Positions 9,701 to 15,743 of a stretch of DNA of 28,877 nucleotides are shown here, one piece after another. The position numbers and the translations under genes were made by a program. The stretch is from IMG/VR virus record IMGVR_UViG_3300022822_000069, positions 1 through 28,877 of that record. One strand, written 5' to 3'. Below the pieces are notes generated by a model. It ran no database searches. It was not told where the DNA came from and was given only the letters and a program-made list of their open reading frames with translations. How positions within the stretch are numbered: the first letter of the stretch is position 1; every line of letters starts with the position of its first letter. This stretch comes from a virus.

Positions 9701-11223
9701 CAGCAACAAATAAACCATACACTCAAATGGATATTCCAAATAGATTAGACATAATGAAAATGGCAACTCAAAACGTTAGAGAAATGTTGCCTAACTATGC
9801 ATACGTATCTGAATTAGTACAAGCATCTAGAAGATCACCATTAGGTAATTTCGTGTCATGGCCTGCAGAAATTATAAGAACTTCAACAAACATATCTATG
9901 GTATCTAAAAGAGAAATGGCTGACCCTGTGTTTAAATTAATAGGTGCTGAAAGAGCTGCTGGTTTTGCAATGACCGTCGGTACTATAGGTCCAGCTGCAA
10001 TATGGGGAGCAAGTCAGTTAGCTGGTTTTACAAAAGAAAAACTTATGGCTTTAAGAGAATTTGTTCCATACTTTTCAAAAGATAATACTTTATTACCAGT
10101 GTACGAAGATGGAAAATATAAATACATAGATTTTAGTAGAGCATTTTTCTACGATGTAGTTACTCAACCTTTTCAAACTACTTTTACGGAAATGAATAGA
10201 AGAGAAGATGAACCGGTTATACCTTCAATAGTTATGGGTTTAACAAAAGCTCTTGGTAAATTAGTTGAACCTTTTGTATCAGAATCTATTTGGATTAGTG
10301 GTATCATGGATCTATATGCTAGAGGTGGGAAAACTAAAAGGGGCCAAGCTATATGGAATGAACGAGATTCTGAAGGAGATAAAATATTTAAGGCAATTGG
10401 ACACTTAACTAAACTATATACACCGGGTTCTACTGTTCAACTTGAAAGATTATACAATGCTATTACAGGTAAAACTATTAAAGGTACACAGTATGAAGTG
10501 TCGGATGAATTACTAGGTTTGATTGGATTAAGAAAAGCACCTGTAGATATACCGAGATCTATTGAAATTATGATTGGCCAGTTTTTAAAATCTGAAAGAG
10601 ATGAAAGAAAATTAATTTATGCAGGAACATTAACTGGTGATCCCGTAAAAGATGACAACAAAATTATAAGACAATTTATATTTGCTAATCAACAAAGATT
10701 AGAAACTTATGAAGTCATGAGAAGACAATATGATGCTGCTAAAGTTTTAGGTATGAAGGAAAAAGATATAAAAGAAATATTTAAAGCTAGAGGTAACGAA
10801 GCATTATATAAAATGATTAAAACAAATAAATTTAAACCTTTTGGTATTACAGATGGAATGAAAGACGCTTATGAAAGAATGTCTGAAAAATATAACATTG
10901 AAAATCCTTTATCAAAAAGAATAATAAAAAGATTAGAAAAAATTGAAAAGAAATTAACAAAACAAAGATTAAATAGAGAATTTAAAATAGACCCTGAAAG
11001 ATATTTATTTAATGAGAAATCTATTATAGATAGAGGAATAGAATTGTTTAAACAAGATGACAAACCTGCATTACCAGAAGGATTTAGTAAGCTACCAGAC
11101 ACACCACAACCTGTGGTAAATAATGCACAAATGACACAGAATGTTGACCCTATAACTAACTTGACACAAACAGAAGAAGCGTTATTATCGCCAACTGAAA
11201 AGGTAATTGCGAGTAGGACTTAA
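6766..11223 (+). CDS. Giant internal/ejection-type virion protein, 1485 aa
   Basis: A very strong ribosome-binding site (AGGAGG) lies five bases before the ATG. The first 150 residues are Lys/Glu-rich and coiled-coil prone. Hydrophobic, glycine-containing segments follow: GSALVSGAIKIPKGFMNIGA near 160, KFVGMFVGGGVTGGVIYDN near 300, and MGFPIIPAIIGGGRIG near 365. The remainder is mostly helical and Lys-rich, ending in a Pro/Gln/Thr tail. The length and position at the end of the structural module are those of giant internal proteins (for example T7 gp16) that pass into the cell with the DNA. I could not find a convincing transglycosylase or peptidase active site, so an enzymatic activity is not claimed. 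Confidence 0.75.
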   Translation: MPFGIDPRKIIEEDNQEEDKKVKEAIKKTLTFEEQIEENETTIRKRSDISKNFSEVDKALREVNFVEKEGMAAWRKEKEETDPEGFEKFQDWESKTLFGKLGIGKKSKTLEQEEVKTKDIEKPFVFDDEEEGTGGKIKTQSKGIPFESEVGITESIGSALVSGAIKIPKGFMNIGAWTMDVFGDENIPVDQGKVAQFENWFDKTYIGGLEGYAEERARATAVGRLTEMMVQFYGGWKTVGKGAEKIALKAQEGINKATTAIKKGKYLRTAGNKEGYKLAKEVEKWNKLSGKQKFVGMFVGGGVTGGVIYDNLNIGTFGDIEALDFLPTGLDREQKDTAKEDAMRMFYNKLKFAGEMGFPIIPAIIGGGRIGKSILDGAVKRNANAGKFDKFVEKFVARPFRSRGPFPEKQFQAMQRLEGKRTSANLLSTDYLRNLDELVKQISKYSQGAANASGMTTEMSSLIVDLIRKGKLGVQNGKVVVKGFGDADLENFYQAMTGKLKIKSDDVVKLVEQLTGVHQSWAQFLNTVVQGKNLNVATKEFTALMNDRIRNTLNSEYKIFEQGGVKPFVENATSNDVLKEVADIFMRSAKANGKRLSAEDAELIVKDIIKNVRLDKNTTTPIFKYEASDIAKNKALIVKNIGENITGGGKFKPDGKGGLIQTKSDLAAFNKLFGKFENAESIIANVTTDLAEIAARDRFYNVIKEGSDEMIKKGEIGIVYPTYNSAVKAFGLGEDIIDATSGLQLPQKLGEQAYTVPINGMFTTRTIAEGLKYGAANSMGSITKNIVYQYAVMLPKGLIQAGKTVGGPFTHARNFSSGAVTTVALGNFSYALRHPGVAIRSMITAFNTLQPQLLYRNKPGALRYIERGGKQISLSDSEFADALKGEGGQALYRFLLEEGMVNQSAIMRDAIGLLEDVAKQGFLMKAWNKLGRKTKAVIKGAQDMYVAEDDIWKTWNFLMEDHKIAGAYQRAIKKKIINPATNKPYTQMDIPNRLDIMKMATQNVREMLPNYAYVSELVQASRRSPLGNFVSWPAEIIRTSTNISMVSKREMADPVFKLIGAERAAGFAMTVGTIGPAAIWGASQLAGFTKEKLMALREFVPYFSKDNTLLPVYEDGKYKYIDFSRAFFYDVVTQPFQTTFTEMNRREDEPVIPSIVMGLTKALGKLVEPFVSESIWISGIMDLYARGGKTKRGQAIWNERDSEGDKIFKAIGHLTKLYTPGSTVQLERLYNAITGKTIKGTQYEVSDELLGLIGLRKAPVDIPRSIEIMIGQFLKSERDERKLIYAGTLTGDPVKDDNKIIRQFIFANQQRLETYEVMRRQYDAAKVLGMKEKDIKEIFKARGNEALYKMIKTNKFKPFGITDGMKDAYERMSEKYNIENPLSKRIIKRLEKIEKKLTKQRLNREFKIDPERYLFNEKSIIDRGIELFKQDDKPALPEGFSKLPDTPQPVVNNAQMTQNVDPITNLTQTEEALLSPTEKVIASRT
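11161..11188 (+). promoter_or_regulatory. Candidate sigma70-like promoter for the lysis genes
   Basis: TTGACA (11161-11166), a 16-nt spacer, then TATTAT (11183-11188). It lies inside the 3' end of the giant virion gene, about 35 nt upstream of the holin-like gene. A chance match inside coding sequence is possible in DNA this AT-rich. Confidence 0.35.
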
Positions 11224-11414
11224 TGGCTAAAAATATTGCACTAACAAAAATAGAATCACATGAAAAACTGTGTAGAATTATGCAAAAACAAACTCATGAC
11301 AAAATTAAATCAATAGAAAATCAAATAAGTAGAATTGAAACTATTCTACTGACATCTGTCGGAGCTTTGATCACCGGTATGGCCGGAATGATCTACATGT
11401 TAATCATAAAATAG
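11223..11414 (+). CDS. Holin-like small membrane protein, 63 aa
   Basis: The start overlaps the TAA of the virion gene (TAATGG). Residues 1-40 form a charged, heptad-like helix (KIESHEKLCRIMQKQTHDKI...). Residues 41-62 are one strong membrane segment (LLTSVGALITGMAGMIYMLI) ending in a single Lys. Coiled coil followed by a C-terminal anchor is the layout of XhlA-type proteins and some holins. The endolysin gene starts eight bases after the stop, which supports a lysis role. Only one membrane span is seen, so it could be a pinholin, a holin partner or an anchor. Function is inferred from topology and neighbour. Confidence 0.65.
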   Translation: MAKNIALTKIESHEKLCRIMQKQTHDKIKSIENQISRIETILLTSVGALITGMAGMIYMLIIK

Positions 11415-11421
11415 GAGAGTC

Positions 11422-11916
11422 ATGAAACTTTCGAAAAATTTTCACTTATCAGAGATGATTAAGTCCCAGACAGCGACCAGGATGGGCCTTAACAACATTC
11501 CAGGGGAGCAACATACAGAAAACCTAAGATTGCTTTGTGAGAGGGTCCTACAGCCGATTAGGAGTCACTATAATAAAGTAGTTACGGTTTCTAGCGGATA
11601 TAGAGATATTATTTTAAACAGGCGCCTTGGATCTTCAGATTCATCACAGCACTGTCAAGGGATGGCGGCAGATATAGAAATATTTGATTTACCCAATAAT
11701 GAATTATCAGATTGGGTTAAAGAAAACCTTATGTTTGACCAATTAATATTAGAGTACTTTGATCCATCAGAAGGCCCAAATTCAGGGTGGGTTCATATTT
11801 CTTATAATCCAACTATATCTTTAAATCGTAAGGAGTATTTGATTGCTTTTAAAAAAAATGGTAAGATTGAGTACAAACCAATTTTAGGTTTAAGTACAGA
11901 TAGATATGTCAAATAA
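11422..11916 (+). CDS. Endolysin, M15-family peptidoglycan peptidase, 164 aa
   Basis: This is likely a zinc-dependent peptidase that cuts peptidoglycan cross-links. The M15_3 signatures are present: VTVSSGYRD (residues 55-62), SSQHCQGMAADIEI with His77 and Asp84 as metal ligands, and GWVHISY with His125. Acidic residues at 109-112 (LILEY) are in the usual place for the catalytic base. The length is close to that of single-domain phage endolysins such as T5 endolysin-like and cyanophage enzymes. No signal peptide is seen, so export probably needs the holin-like protein encoded just upstream. GGAGAG precedes the ATG. The 5' part is clearly richer in G+C than neighbouring genes. Confidence 0.88.
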   Translation: MKLSKNFHLSEMIKSQTATRMGLNNIPGEQHTENLRLLCERVLQPIRSHYNKVVTVSSGYRDIILNRRLGSSDSSQHCQGMAADIEIFDLPNNELSDWVKENLMFDQLILEYFDPSEGPNSGWVHISYNPTISLNRKEYLIAFKKNGKIEYKPILGLSTDRYVK

Positions 11917-11919
11917 AAA

Positions 11920-11932
11920 GATTTAGTAGGAT
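11920..11932 (+). repeat. Left arm of 13-bp inverted repeat flanking the HNH gene
   Basis: GATTTAGTAGGAT covers the last bases before the HNH start codon and includes its first two bases. Its exact reverse complement lies at 12528-12540, just after the HNH gene. Confidence 0.6.
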
Positions 11933-12503
11933 GACTTTAGAAGAAAAAAAATTAATAAAAAAAGAACTTTCTAGAAAATGGTATCTTAAAAATAAAGAAT
12001 TAGTTATAGCTAGATCTAAAAAATGGCATCAAAAAAATAAAGAAAAATCTAAGGAATATTATTCTAAATATCAAAAAAGTAAAAAAGGTTTATTAACTAA
12101 AAAAAGATATAGAGATAATAACCCTGAAAAAATAAAAGAATATTTATTGGAAAATAAAGATAGAATTCGAAAACAACAAAACATTAGAGAAAATTTTAGA
12201 AGAAAAAATGATATTAATTTTTGTTTAACAAAAAGATTGAGAAGAAGGTCATGGGGCGCATTAAATGGTATAGATAAATCTAAAAAAACTATGGAATTAT
12301 TAGGATGTACAACAGAAGAATTTAAAAAATATTTAGAATCTAAATTTACAAAAGGAATGACTTTTGATAAAATACACATAGATCATATAAAACCATGCGC
12401 TGCCTTTGATTTGACTAAACCTGGAGAACAAGAAAAATGCTTTCATTACAGTAACTTCCAGCCTTTATGGCCTATTGATAATTTAAGGAAAGGTGCTAAA
12501 TAA
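11931..12503 (+). CDS. HNH homing-type endonuclease, 190 aa
   Basis: The C-terminal 45 residues hold a full HNH (ββα-metal) site: HIDHIKPCAAFDL, then CFHYSNFQPLWPIDNLRKGAK, with the DH pair, the central Asn and the final Asn all present. Just before it, LGCTTEEFKKYLESKFTKGM is the helical element typical of phage HNH proteins of this type. The N-terminal 110 residues are extremely Lys/Glu/Asn-rich, with loosely repeated units (RKWYLKNKE, KKWHQKNKE), probably DNA-contacting helices. It sits alone between the endolysin and a convergent helicase gene and is bracketed by 13-bp inverted repeats, fitting a mobile free-standing endonuclease. The target is unknown. Confidence 0.85.
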   Translation: MTLEEKKLIKKELSRKWYLKNKELVIARSKKWHQKNKEKSKEYYSKYQKSKKGLLTKKRYRDNNPEKIKEYLLENKDRIRKQQNIRENFRRKNDINFCLTKRLRRRSWGALNGIDKSKKTMELLGCTTEEFKKYLESKFTKGMTFDKIHIDHIKPCAAFDLTKPGEQEKCFHYSNFQPLWPIDNLRKGAK

Positions 12504-12527
12504 AATCCCAGCGCGCCACGTGTGTAT

Positions 12528-12540
12528 ATCCTACTAAATC
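12528..12540 (-). repeat. Right arm of 13-bp inverted repeat flanking the HNH gene
   Basis: On the plus strand this reads ATCCTACTAAATC, the exact reverse complement of 11920-11932. It contains the stop codon of the minus-strand helicase gene. The 30-nt gap between the two convergent genes (12504-12533) is otherwise a GC-rich patch (AGCGCGCCACGTG) without a clear terminator hairpin plus T-run. Confidence 0.6.
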
Positions 12541-13964
12541 CATGACTTTAATTCTTCTCCTAATACTTCAGAAGCAATATCAATCTTTTTACGTAAAGCT
12601 TTAACAATCTTTTCATCGACCGTATCTTCAGCATTAATATCAACATACGTTACCGGTTTTTTCTGACCTATTCGGTGAGCACGGTCTTCGGACTGTAATC
12701 TTTTCTCCAAGTCATATCCGTTAGAATAGTAAATAACGGTGTTTGCAGCAGTCAAAGTAATGCCATAGCCGCCCGTAGAGGGTGTGCCAACAAAAAACCG
12801 ACACTTAGGGTCGTCTTGAAATTTCTTAATATTCGGTTGTCTATCTTCTTTAGGCGTTAGCCCATAATAATCAACCACGGATCCCGGACCATAAACTTTT
12901 TCTATTTCTTTAATTATGTTTTTAATATCATATTGATAGTGAGCCCAAATAATTGCTTTACCTTCCATATCTTCCAACACATTTAATAATTCTTTTATTC
13001 TATTATTTTCAATAGCTTGAGTTTGACCATTGTCATCTGTAAAATGACCACAAGTAATTTGATGCAGTCTCATTAATTGAGTTAAAGTATTAACAGTTGT
13101 ACTTTGTTTACCATTTAAAATAGCTAACGCTTCTTGTTTCATTTGGTCATACAATTTACGTTGTTCTTTAGATAGACTTATTTGACGTTTAATAAATATT
13201 TTATCAGGTAAATCTAGGCAATCTTCTTTTAATACACGGTAAGAGAAAGGCTTTAATTTGTCAGATAATTCACCTAAATTTTTAAAACCATTAACTAATT
13301 GTATTTGACGGCCGGCAATGTTTGCAGTTTTCATAATAGCATATCTCATTCTAAATGAATAATAAGATTCATGATCTAAATGAAACGGATCTAAAAAATA
13401 ACATTGACTAAATAAATCTAATGGATTTTTAGTTACAGGAGAACCTGTCATAATTCTTCTATATTTAGTTTCTCTACCTAAAGATAAAATATTTTTAGTT
13501 CTATTAGCCTGCGGATTTTTAATAGTAGTCGACTCATCAATAGCCATCATAGTTTCATGACATGATAAAAATTTATTAGCAAAAGCAAAACCTTTTTCGG
13601 TACTTAAAGCTTCAACATTCATGATAAGAATATGTAAACTTTCACCTCCACTAAATAAAGTATCTAAACTTTCTTGTTGTTTTTTAGTAATATTGGCTTG
13701 CCACAATACGGTCACATTCTCTATATGATCAGGTAAATGAGTTGGTAATTCATTACTATACCAAGTACCTACAACTCCTTTAGGAGCGATAATTAAAGCA
13801 CCATTAACTTTACCTTTATCATAAAGCATAGCTAAATTATCAATTAATACTTTTGTTTTGCCAGTTCCCATTTCTAAGAAATAAGCATAACTTTCTTTAT
13901 TCCATGACTTTTCTAATGCAGTCATTTGATGATTGTATGGTTTTGTTTTAAATTTATAGTTCAT
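12534..13964 (-). CDS. SNF2/superfamily-2 DNA helicase-translocase, 476 aa
   Basis: It is an ATP-dependent double-stranded DNA translocase by motif. Motif I is EMGTGKTK (residues 31-38), motif II is AIDESTTIKN (about 141-150, DEST in place of DEAH), motif III is TGSPVTKN (173-180), and motif VI is SEDRAHRIGQKKPV near the C-terminus. RIGQ is diagnostic for SNF2 relatives. The N-terminal KPYNHQMTAL is the Q-motif region. I prefer the ATG at 13964 over one at 13997, because the product then begins MNYKFKTKPYNHQ and the longer form would extend across the promoter; a purine-rich AGAAAGAAG precedes 13964. It is the only minus-strand gene in the replication region, convergent with the HNH gene and divergent from 14018. 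Roles in replication, recombination or host-DNA handling are possible. Confidence 0.87.
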   Translation of the reverse strand: MNYKFKTKPYNHQMTALEKSWNKESYAYFLEMGTGKTKVLIDNLAMLYDKGKVNGALIIAPKGVVGTWYSNELPTHLPDHIENVTVLWQANITKKQQESLDTLFSGGESLHILIMNVEALSTEKGFAFANKFLSCHETMMAIDESTTIKNPQANRTKNILSLGRETKYRRIMTGSPVTKNPLDLFSQCYFLDPFHLDHESYYSFRMRYAIMKTANIAGRQIQLVNGFKNLGELSDKLKPFSYRVLKEDCLDLPDKIFIKRQISLSKEQRKLYDQMKQEALAILNGKQSTTVNTLTQLMRLHQITCGHFTDDNGQTQAIENNRIKELLNVLEDMEGKAIIWAHYQYDIKNIIKEIEKVYGPGSVVDYYGLTPKEDRQPNIKKFQDDPKCRFFVGTPSTGGYGITLTAANTVIYYSNGYDLEKRLQSEDRAHRIGQKKPVTYVDINAEDTVDEKIVKALRKKIDIASEVLGEELKSWI

Positions 13965-13982
13965 AATTTTTCTTCTTTCTAC

Positions 13983-14010
13983 TTGACAAGATAACATTTA
14001 TAACTATATT
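13983..14010 (+). promoter_or_regulatory. Rightward sigma70-like promoter of the replication genes
   Basis: TTGACA (13983-13988), a 16-nt spacer, TATATT (14005-14010). The expected start point (about 14017) is next to the ATG at 14018, giving a leaderless or nearly leaderless transcript. It overlaps an oppositely oriented promoter. Confidence 0.65.
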
Positions 14011-14015
14011 GTCAA
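13988..14015 (-). promoter_or_regulatory. Leftward sigma70-like promoter of the SNF2 helicase gene
   Basis: Read on the minus strand: TTGACA (14015-14010), a 16-nt spacer, TATCTT (13993-13988). The expected start lies near 13981, leaving a leader of about 17 nt with a purine-rich stretch before the ATG at 13964. The perfect inverted repeat CTTGACAA / TTGTCAAG (13982-13989, 14009-14016) makes both -35 boxes mirror images. Only one polymerase could bind at a time. Confidence 0.6.
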
Positions 14016-14017
14016 GC

Positions 14018-14374
14018 ATGAAAGAAAATAAAGTTTATGTCATTCAAACAATTGCTGGTACTGCAGAAGGTAGACCTAAAATAAATATTATGGGCGCATC
14101 AAAATATGGTGAGTTTGTTTTTTTATTACCGGAACTTTCTCAAATAATATTTTCTCCTGGTCCATTAATTTTTAAACTTAGAAAAGCTTTAAAAGATTTT
14201 ACGACAGAAGATCATTTATTATTAACTGGAGATCCTGCAATTATTGGTGTGGCCTGTTCGATAGTTTCTGACATGACTAACGGTAAATACAATTTACTAA
14301 AATGGGATAAACAAGAAAGACAATATTATCCTATTCAAATTAACTTATATGAAAGAGGAAAGATAGATGAGTAA
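14018..14374 (+). CDS. Conserved phage hypothetical protein, 118 aa
   Basis: A TTG at 14009 could extend the frame, but it falls inside the -10 region, so the ATG at 14018 is chosen. The product is MKENKVYVIQTIAGTAEGRP..., with a mixed alpha/beta pattern (GEFVFLLPELSQIIFSPGPL, LLLTGDPAIIGVACSIVSD, NLLKWDKQERQYYPIQINLY). I recognise this as a recurrent small protein at the head of replication operons in marine phages, without known activity. There are no Cys or catalytic motifs. It is the first gene after the rightward promoter, lacks a ribosome-binding site and overlaps the next gene by 8 nt. Confidence 0.75.
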   Translation: MKENKVYVIQTIAGTAEGRPKINIMGASKYGEFVFLLPELSQIIFSPGPLIFKLRKALKDFTTEDHLLLTGDPAIIGVACSIVSDMTNGKYNLLKWDKQERQYYPIQINLYERGKIDE

Positions 14375-14921
14375 TATAGACTTTGAGAAAGACCAAACAA
14401 AAATGTTAGGGAAGACTGAAAACATTCAGTCACTAGCAGATCAAGTGGAGAAATTAAATTTTTTAGATCAAGAAGTAGAAATACTAGAAAAAAATCTAAA
14501 ACAAAAAAAGAAAGATTTTGAATATCTATCGGGAGAAGTTATTCCAACCATGATGGCTGAGATGGGTTTGTCTCATCTTAAACTTATGGATGGTTCTTCA
14601 GTAGATGTAAAACCAAATTACAGCGCAAACATTACTATTGCTAATAGAGATGCTGCGTTTAACTGGCTTCGTAACAATGGACTAGGAGATATAATCAAAA
14701 ACGAGATATCCGTATCTTTTGGTCGCAACGAGGATAACAAGGCCGCTGATTATGCGAACCTTGCAGCAGAGCGTGGGTATCAACCAACACAAAAGTTGAA
14801 GGTTGAGCCCATGACTCTCAAAGCGCTAGTTCGGGAGCGTATTGAAAACGGCAAAGAAATGCCTACCGAGCTTTTCAACGTATTCGTTGGAAATAAAACA
14901 ACAATAAAAAGGAAACAATAA
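14367..14921 (+). CDS. Conserved phage protein with N-terminal coiled coil, 184 aa
   Basis: Residues 20-60 form a heptad helix (LADQVEKLNFLDQEVEILEK and following). A small beta segment follows (LSHLKLMDGSSVDVKPNYSANI), then a helical domain (DAAFNWLRNNGLGDIIKNEI) with SVSFGRNEDNKA. The combination recurs in phages beside ssDNA-binding proteins, but its function is unknown to me. AGAGGAAAG precedes the ATG. The last 70 codons are about 48% G+C with many G/C-ending codons, against roughly one third G+C for the window, and the shift is abrupt near 14700. It ends two bases before the probable ssDNA-binding protein, suggesting related roles. Confidence 0.72.
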   Translation: MSNIDFEKDQTKMLGKTENIQSLADQVEKLNFLDQEVEILEKNLKQKKKDFEYLSGEVIPTMMAEMGLSHLKLMDGSSVDVKPNYSANITIANRDAAFNWLRNNGLGDIIKNEISVSFGRNEDNKAADYANLAAERGYQPTQKLKVEPMTLKALVRERIENGKEMPTELFNVFVGNKTTIKRKQ

Positions 14922-14923
14922 AC

Positions 14924-15691
14924 ATGAACCAAGTAATAAAAAAAGAAGAAGCAGGCGCGTTAGCTACAAATATGTTTGAAGCTGATGCAAATCATGGCAT
15001 AGAAAATATGTCGCAAGAAGACCTTGCATTACCTTTTCTAAAGGTGTTAGGACAACTATCACCGGAAGTTAATAAGACACATGCAAAGTATAAAGTCGGT
15101 GCTGAACCTGGTATGATTTATAATACAGTTAGCGGTCAATTTTTTGATGGCTCTAAAGGTATTGACATTATCCCTGTTCATTATCAAAGACAGTTAGTAG
15201 AATGGCAAGATAGGGGAGCCAGTACAGGCGCTCCAGTTGCAATTCATAACGCTGAAAGTGATATCATGAGTAAAACAACTCGTGATAAATCTTACAAAGA
15301 TAGATTACCTAATGGTAACTATATCGAAAACACAGCAAATCATTTTGTGCTTATGTTAGGGGATTCACCTACAACAGCATTGATTTCTATGAGAGCTACT
15401 CAATTAAAAATTAGTAGAAAATGGAACTCAATGATGATGGGAATTAAACTACAAGGTAAAAATGGTATGTTTACTCCGCCTACATATAGCCACATTTACA
15501 AACTAAAGACTGTTCAAATGTCAAATGACAAAGGAACATGGTATGGTTGGGATGTGTCACAGGTAGGTCCGGTATCAGATAAAAGTATCTATGATATGGC
15601 TAAAAATTTTGCAGAGCGTGTAAGCGCAGGTGAGATTGCAGCTAAACCTGAAAATCAAGAACAACCAAAAACAGATAAAATAGTTTTATAA
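14924..15691 (+). CDS. Probable single-stranded DNA-binding protein, 255 aa
   Basis: The core (about residues 35-200) has LALPFLKVLGQLSPEVNK, a beta-rich block (GMIYNTVSGQFFDGSKGIDI, then IPVHYQRQLVEWQDRG), and later PTTALISMRATQLKISRKWN and GTWYGWDVSQVGPV. The tail is flexible, rich in Glu/Gln/Lys, and ends in DKIVL. This layout and the position between replication genes match a phage family often annotated as ssDNA-binding. An acidic flexible tail is usual for SSBs, but here it is mixed in charge, so I keep moderate certainty. AAGGAAA precedes the ATG. A stem-loop follows the stop and separates it from the primase gene. Confidence 0.6.
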   Translation: MNQVIKKEEAGALATNMFEADANHGIENMSQEDLALPFLKVLGQLSPEVNKTHAKYKVGAEPGMIYNTVSGQFFDGSKGIDIIPVHYQRQLVEWQDRGASTGAPVAIHNAESDIMSKTTRDKSYKDRLPNGNYIENTANHFVLMLGDSPTTALISMRATQLKISRKWNSMMMGIKLQGKNGMFTPPTYSHIYKLKTVQMSNDKGTWYGWDVSQVGPVSDKSIYDMAKNFAERVSAGEIAAKPENQEQPKTDKIVL

Positions 15692-15703
15692 GTTTCTAGG
15701 AAT

Positions 15704-15733
15704 TGGGCGGCGAAGCGAGAGTGGATCCGCCCA
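15704..15733 (+). promoter_or_regulatory. GC-rich stem-loop just upstream of the primase-polymerase start
   Basis: TGGGCGG (15704-15710) and CCGCCCA (15727-15733) form a perfect 7-bp GC stem with a 16-nt loop, ending 10 nt before the ATG at 15744. There is no T-run, so it is not a normal intrinsic terminator. No Shine-Dalgarno sequence lies between hairpin and ATG. It may be a translational control, mRNA-processing or stability element between the ssDNA-binding and primase genes. Confidence 0.6.
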
Positions 15734-15743
15734 TCATAAAATT

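Noticed and set aside
12071-12379. 102-residue minus-strand frame opposite the HNH gene
   Set aside because: The HNH frame has a full catalytic motif; the antisense frame is a Leu/Phe-rich shadow of a Lys-rich coding strand.
12504-12533. Bidirectional terminator between convergent HNH and SNF2 genes
   Set aside because: The patch contains short palindromes (GCGCGC, CACGTG) but no stem of useful length followed by a T-run on either strand.
13965-13997. Longer N-terminus for the SNF2 helicase (ATG 13997)
   Set aside because: It would start upstream of the predicted transcription start and inside the promoter; the extra residues do not match the family's N-terminal Q-motif layout.
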